11,571 nt of DNA, from contig RWJK01000501.1 in assembly GCA_004335835.1 (NCBI GenBank), positions 1 through 11,571 on the forward strand, read 5' to 3'. The notes below the pieces were generated by a model. That model was not told the DNA's origin. It made no database searches and saw nothing but the letters and a program-made list of their open reading frames with translations. Position numbers and translations under genes: made by a program. Every line of letters starts with the position of its first letter. Positions within the stretch are counted from its first letter, which is position 1. The DNA is from Scenedesmus sp. ARA3 (Eukaryota > Chlorophyta > Chlorophyceae > Sphaeropleales > Scenedesmaceae). Of the stretch, positions 8,401-11,571 are shown piece after piece.

Positions 8401-8950
8401 GGGCGTTTGGCTACTGGTTTGCCATCTTCCCTGTGGACGTGATCAAGAGCTCCATGCAGACTGACAACATCATCAAGGGGCAGCGGCGCTTCCCTGACAT
8501 GGTCACAGCAGCCAAGGTGCGGCGGCGGCGATCTGCAGGCACATGCACACGCACTTGCACATGGGCTTGTACACGCACAGGCACATGCACACGCACATGC
8601 ATACACACGCAGATGCACATGCAGATGCACATGCAGATGCACACGCAGATGCACATGCAGATGCACACGCAGATGCACATGCAGATGCACATGCAGATGC
8701 ACACCCACACGCGCACATGCACATGCACACACGCGCACACGCACACGCTGGTGCTGCTGCTGTCGCAGTCAACACTGCTTATAAAACTTTATTTTGCCTC
8801 CCACCCCTGCTCCTGCAGCTGCTGTGGGCGGAGGGCGGCATCAAGCGCTTCTACAAGGGCTTCAGCCCCTGCCTCATCCGCGCAGCGCCAGCCAACGGCG
8901 CCATGCTGTACACTGTGGACAAGGTCACACACATGCTCAACAAGGAGTGA
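5496..8950 (+). CDS. Mitochondrial carrier family (SLC25) protein, eight exons, complete
   Basis: This is an inner-membrane metabolite transporter of 326 residues, normal for the family (about 300). Exons are 5496-5610, 5901-5987, 6285-6346, 6778-6949, 7439-7584, 7979-8080, 8352-8516 and 8819-8950; all introns are GT-AG and the frame is continuous to TGA at 8948. The three-fold repeat is clear. Signature motifs are HPFDTIKVRLQ (48-58), GPIDFYKSQ (147-155) and FPVDVIKSS (254-262), followed by Gly/aromatic motifs such as EGLPGLYKG and EGGIKRFYKG. Even-numbered helices carry Arg101, Arg202 (RNTPAN) and Arg304 (RAAPAN) near the expected substrate contact points. Overall look is closest to the carnitine/acylcarnitine, BOU and basic amino-acid carrier branch, but the substrate cannot be read from sequence. 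A second in-frame ATG at 5526 (G at -3, G at +4) would give 316 residues; the first ATG, also G at -3, was preferred. No targeting peptide is expected for this family. Confidence 0.93.
6929..7137 (+). repeat. Duplicated donor junction of carrier exon 4
   Basis: The end of carrier exon 4 (GFIAAFT, GGCTTCATCGCAGCCTTCACGG|GTGAGG, exon end 6949) recurs in the following intron with the junction at 7072, 123 bp away. There it reads GGCTTCACTGCAGCCTTCACGG|GTGAAG. The downstream intron block GCTGCCGCGTAG...CACAGCTGATGC is duplicated too. This is the same phenomenon as in the reductase gene, on the opposite strand. Confidence 0.93.
7662..7718 (+). repeat. Dispersed repeat, copy A (carrier intron 5)
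   Basis: A segment of about 57 bp (core GTCCAGAAGCCCCCCTGCCC followed by GGCTCCTGGCGCTCCAAGTG) closely resembles 10446-10501 and more weakly 10313-10370. Its nature is unknown. Read on the reverse strand it resembles a low-complexity Gly/Ala/Leu peptide, but no gene is supported. Confidence 0.75.
8550..8748 (+). repeat. GCACAT/GCAGAT-type microsatellite in carrier intron 7
   Basis: The intron is dominated by degenerate 6- and 12-bp units (GCACAT, GCAGAT, GCACAC). Two stretches are strictly alternating purine-pyrimidine: 8581-8611 (31 nt) and 8706-8748 (43 nt). Open frames across it (His/Met/Ala/Asp or Cys/Val/Ala-rich) are artefacts of the repeat. Confidence 0.93.
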
Positions 8951-9394
8951 GGCAGCAGCAGCAGCAGCAGCCGGGGTGAGGCTGCTGCGGCAACAGCTAT
9001 GTCTAGGCAGTGCAGCAGCCGCCTGCAGCAGCTGCTGAGGCCGTGCAGCAGCAGGAGCAGCTGCTGGAGCAGCAGCGACTGCACTGACTGATGCAGCAAC
9101 AGTGGTGGCGGCAGCGCACCAGTGCACAGCGGCTGCGGGATGATGTTGCAGGTGTGTTACGCTGGTGTTGTAGCCGCGGTGTTGGCTGTTGCGGCAGCCG
9201 AGCAACGCTGGAGCGCAGCAGCAGCCAGATGTGCAAGCCATGTATGCATTGGAGACAGCCTCGCTCTGTGGCAGCCCTGCAGCTGCTGATGGCAGCTGCA
9301 CAGGGCTGCACCAAGCACTAAGCACTCCAAGTATTGCATGTCGCCTGCCATGACAGCAGCTGTGGGCAGCCGGCAGCGTTTGAGTGGTGTGTAA
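8951..9394 (+). other. Probable carrier 3' UTR, CAG-rich, with candidate poly(A) signal
   Basis: After the TGA there are a CAG run (about 8952-8970) and a CAGCAGC-rich, G-rich stretch with no conserved protein. The first TGTAA on this strand is at 9390-9394. TGTAA is the usual poly(A) signal of green algae. This would imply a 3' UTR of roughly 450 nt. Confidence 0.5.
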
Positions 9395-10312
9395 GCTGAC
9401 CAGCCAGCCACCAACAGCTGCTTCTAGATAGGTCAGGGAGGATTGCAGTGATAGCGGGAGGGATGCAGCTCAAGAAGGGCGCAGCAGGGAGCAGCTGCAC
9501 GCATGTGTGTGCCGTGCACAGTGTACATACCAGTTTTGCTGGCACCAGGGAGCAACAGGAGCATGCTGCTGCATGGCTTTTGGGCTGCCGTTGCTGGTTT
9601 GCACGCATATGCACCTGAGTGCAGTGTGCTGTTAGGAGGTAGAGCATCCTGACTCAATTGAGTGTTGCAACGATGGCCGGCTTGTAGTTGGTTGGTTGGT
9701 TGCCGGGTGTTGAGGTTGGGTGGGGGTGAGAACTGGAGGGCTGACTTGAGCACTGCTTGACGTGTGCGCATGTTGACGTGGGGAGCATGCGTCCTGACAC
9801 AGCAGGACATTCTTCTACCTGTACTGGCCGTGGTGTTGTGTTGTCTTGATTTTGGGTCCGTCTGGTTGTGAATTGGTTGGAGAGGGTGCAAAACCGAAAC
9901 GCACATCGCAGTGACTTCATCGTGTGACTTCAACTACACGCGGTGCGCTTGCCCGTGTGTTTGAGAGTTGTGCGCGCCTCCGTTCTTGTGCTTTTCTTGC
10001 TTGGTACTGCGCATACAGAATTCAGTGCAGCTGTGCGATGCCTGTCATGGTCAGAGGCCAACATTGGCAGTGATCTGGTGTGATGCTGCTGCAGGGTGCC
10101 GCACATGATACAGCTTGCCACCATGCTGGCAGCTGTTTTCGTGTGCTTGATCAGGTCGGAGCGAGCCAGCTCTGGTGGTTTGCGGCTGCCAGATGCAGCT
10201 GTTTTTATGCATCCTAGTACCTGTTAATCGTGCCAATCAGCAGAGATTGTATAAGAACGAATTTACACATCCGCTGAGTCCTCACGGACTGCATTGAATG
10301 CGAAACATGCAA

Positions 10313-10370
10313 GCAAAGCTGCGCCAGAAGACCTCTCGTTCTGAGTCTCCTGACCATCTGCGTGGGCTGC
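10313..10370 (+). repeat. Dispersed repeat, copy C (diverged)
   Basis: It shares GCCAGAAG, a CTCCTG-centred block and TGGGCTG in the same order and spacing as the copies at 7662-7718 and 10446-10501, but with many substitutions. It lies about 130 bp upstream of copy B, so the two may be a decayed tandem pair. Confidence 0.5.
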
Positions 10371-10445
10371 AGCTGGCACGCATGCAGGCAATCGCAAGCT
10401 CGGCTGGCATGTAGGCATAGCATCCAACGACATCCATACCTTCAA

Positions 10446-10501
10446 GCGATGCTGAGCCAGAAGCCCCCCGCCCTAGGGCTCCTAGCACTCCGATTGGGCT
10501 G
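10446..10501 (+). repeat. Dispersed repeat, copy B
   Basis: Most positions match the carrier-intron copy at 7662-7718, including GCCAGAAGCCCCCCGCCC, GGCTCCT and TGGGCTG. An intron and an intergenic copy of the same sequence suggest a mobile or otherwise dispersed element whose ends cannot be defined here. Confidence 0.75.
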
Positions 10502-10742
10502 TTCATGCAGGCACAGCAGTCCAGCACCAAGTCTCTCATGCGATAGACATACCTGTAGCGCAAAGAAGATTTACAGGGCAGCAGCAATGTCAACAAGTGG
10601 CACGACCCGGGCGGGAAGGCACTTGCGACTGCTGCACCCTGCCTTCATGTGGTCCAGGGTAGACCGCGGTGTAGGTTCCAGTTATGACCGTGACGCTCAC
10701 AGAGAAACACCAGCAGCAGAACAGACAGTACATCAGACAAAT

Positions 10743-10757
10743 CAGGGTGCACTGCGG
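10743..10757 (+). repeat. Left terminal inverted repeat of the hAT-like element
   Basis: CAGGGTGCACTGCGG is the exact reverse complement of 11557-11571. Six TGCGG and four CCGCA motifs follow within about 140 bp (counted by eye), a subterminal arrangement typical of hAT transposase-binding regions. Confidence 0.85.
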
Positions 10758-10942
10758 TGCGGAAGTCCCGCAGGTCCCGCAGCTTGCGGAGCAGCGCCGC
10801 ACAACCCCGCAAAGGGAGTCTGACACTGCGGACGAGTGCGGAGATGTCGTATGTAACATAGCTCGCTCTGGAGGCTGCGGAACTCAGATATTTGCGCTGC
10901 AACACCTTTTTTGACTTTTAGTTTAGTGTTGTGCGTGCCATA

Positions 10943-11233
10943 ATGACGTCTAGGGCAAGCCAAGTTGGCACAAGCCAAACAGATCAGTCCTCCACTCATG
11001 AGTCCTCTCAGCAGCAAGATAAGAGCACTGATCTTCGCAAAGCTGAGTTCACTGCTGTCGGAAATTCAAACAACTCCTCTAAGCGCCCTGGTGCCAAGTG
11101 TAAGCACTGCAAGCAGGAGTTTGAAGCCAAGGCAGCAACGCTTGAGAACCTGAAGAAGCACCAGCAACTGCTGCCACAGCAGGGTATTGTCTGCACACAG
11201 CAGCTGTGCTTGCAGCAGCAGCAGCAGGGTTGA
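10943..11233 (+). pseudogene. BED-type zinc-finger fragment of a hAT transposase
   Basis: The frame encodes 96 residues. Residues 1-50 are Ser/Gln/Thr-rich with no recognisable fold. KCKHCKQEF at about 53-61 supplies a Cys-x2-Cys pair followed 16 residues later by His (LENLKKH), as in BED fingers that bind DNA at the N-terminus of hAT transposases. The fourth metal ligand expected 3-5 residues after the His is missing (HQQLLP), and the frame then enters CAG-encoded glutamines and stops at 11231. No RNase H-like domain or hAT dimerisation region follows before the right terminus. It is read as a truncated remnant; an exon whose downstream partners were deleted is equally possible. A TGTAA at 11420-11424 could serve as its poly(A) signal. 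Confidence 0.65.
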
Positions 11234-11556
11234 TAGCAGCTGTTTCTGCAGCAATAGCATTTGCTGCAGCAACAGGTTGCTGTGTATTCATTCTTTGGCA
11301 CTTAGGGTCCTTCAGCAGCTGCAGCAGTTGGCATGACTGCTGCAGCAGGACCCATACAGCAGCAGTGATCAGGTAGCACAGGTGCAGTGGTGTGGCCGTT
11401 GATGTCCAGATGGTAGTTATGTAATTGTATAACACGTACATACATAACTGTGGTGCATACTTAGAGGTTAAAGGCTCAGAAACCCTTCCGCAAGTGCCGC
11501 AGGGCTCCGCAAACCCCGCAAAAAGGGCCCCGCAGCCCGCATAGGGCAAATCGGCT

Positions 11557-11571
11557 CCGCAGTGCACCCTG
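11557..11571 (-). repeat. Right terminal inverted repeat of the hAT-like element
   Basis: CCGCAGTGCACCCTG ends the window exactly. Seven CCGCA motifs, all in one orientation, lie in the preceding ~90 bp. Because the window stops here, extension of the inverted repeat and the target duplication cannot be checked. Confidence 0.85.

Larger units (their letters stand above)
9395..10742. other. Intergenic region without a recognisable gene
   Basis: No exon with family-like sequence was seen on either strand. The region holds a G/T-rich stretch at about 9680-9740 (repeats of GGTT and short G runs) and two copies of a dispersed repeat at 10313-10370 and 10446-10501. Open frames exist but have low-complexity or unrecognisable translations. 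A lineage-specific or non-coding gene cannot be excluded. Confidence 0.6.
10743..11571 (+). mobile_element. hAT-like DNA transposon, apparently non-autonomous
   Basis: The 15-bp sequence CAGGGTGCACTGCGG at 10743-10757 is repeated exactly in inverted orientation at 11557-11571, giving an 829-bp unit. Short termini beginning CAGGG, subterminal arrays of CCGCA/TGCGG, and an internal BED-type zinc finger together match the hAT superfamily, which makes 8-bp target duplications. The eight bases left of the element are AGACAAAT; the right flank is outside the window. There is no room for a full hAT transposase (usually 600 or more residues) and no catalytic domain is visible, so it would be mobilised only in trans. 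Confidence 0.75.

Noticed and set aside
8600..8702. CRISPR-like regular repeat
   Set aside because: The unit is 6-12 bp with no unique spacers, and the window is eukaryotic; it is a microsatellite.
8388..8775. Cys/Val/His-rich and His/Met/Ala-rich open frames over the microsatellite
   Set aside because: They are open in several frames on both strands purely because of the 6/12-bp repeat lying inside a well-supported intron.
9680..9740. Possible G-quadruplex in a G/T-rich stretch
   Set aside because: Only three runs of three or more G lie close together, so a stable three-tier quadruplex is not well supported.
9433..9933. A 166-codon minus-strand open frame
   Set aside because: The translation matches nothing recognisable, has mixed low-complexity composition, and no supporting splice or promoter signals were seen.
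10362..10823. A 153-codon plus-strand open frame reaching into the transposon
   Set aside because: It crosses a dispersed repeat and the left terminal inverted repeat, with no recognisable domain.

Overview
This is nuclear DNA of a eukaryote, most likely a chlorophyte green alga. Coding information is split into short exons with GT-AG introns. CAG/CTG triplet runs are abundant, TGTAA (the usual green-algal poly(A) signal) is present, and the best-conserved protein is a photorespiratory hydroxypyruvate reductase with a mitochondrial-type presequence, as in Chlamydomonas-like algae. The triplet-rich style would suit a Scenedesmus/Tetradesmus-type alga, but that is a guess.

Layout. (1) 1-5200, minus strand: hydroxypyruvate reductase. 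Nine exons could be assembled (342 codons with no frame break); the C-terminus lies beyond base 1. (2) 5201-5495: a 295-bp intergenic stretch between two divergent start codons, probably a shared promoter. (3) 5496-8950, plus strand: a complete eight-exon gene for a 326-residue mitochondrial carrier (SLC25) protein with all three signature repeats. (4) 8951-10742: CAG-rich 3' flank and intergenic DNA with two copies of a dispersed repeat, a third copy of which lies in a carrier intron. (5) 10743-11571: an 829-bp hAT-like DNA transposon relic with 15-bp perfect terminal inverted repeats. It carries only a BED-type zinc-finger fragment of a transposase.

The most unusual property is in the introns. 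At six of eight acceptor junctions of the reductase gene (exons 2, 4, 5, 6, 7, 9), the exon edge plus adjoining intron sequence is repeated two to five times in tandem, with spacings of about 77-155 bp. Donor edges of exons 3 and 7, and of carrier exon 4, are also repeated. The introns therefore seem to have grown by tandem duplication across splice junctions, leaving arrays of decoy exon beginnings that often keep an intact CAG|G acceptor. Intron 2 is bounded by a 10-bp direct repeat containing AGGT, as expected if an intron arose by tandem duplication.

Functionally, the two genes may be linked. Hydroxypyruvate reductase acts late in photorespiration, in mitochondria in Chlamydomonas-type algae, and the divergent neighbour encodes a mitochondrial metabolite carrier. 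A joint role is inference only. Both window ends fall in repeats (an exon-9 copy on the left, a transposon end on the right), so the window may be a contig broken at repeats.
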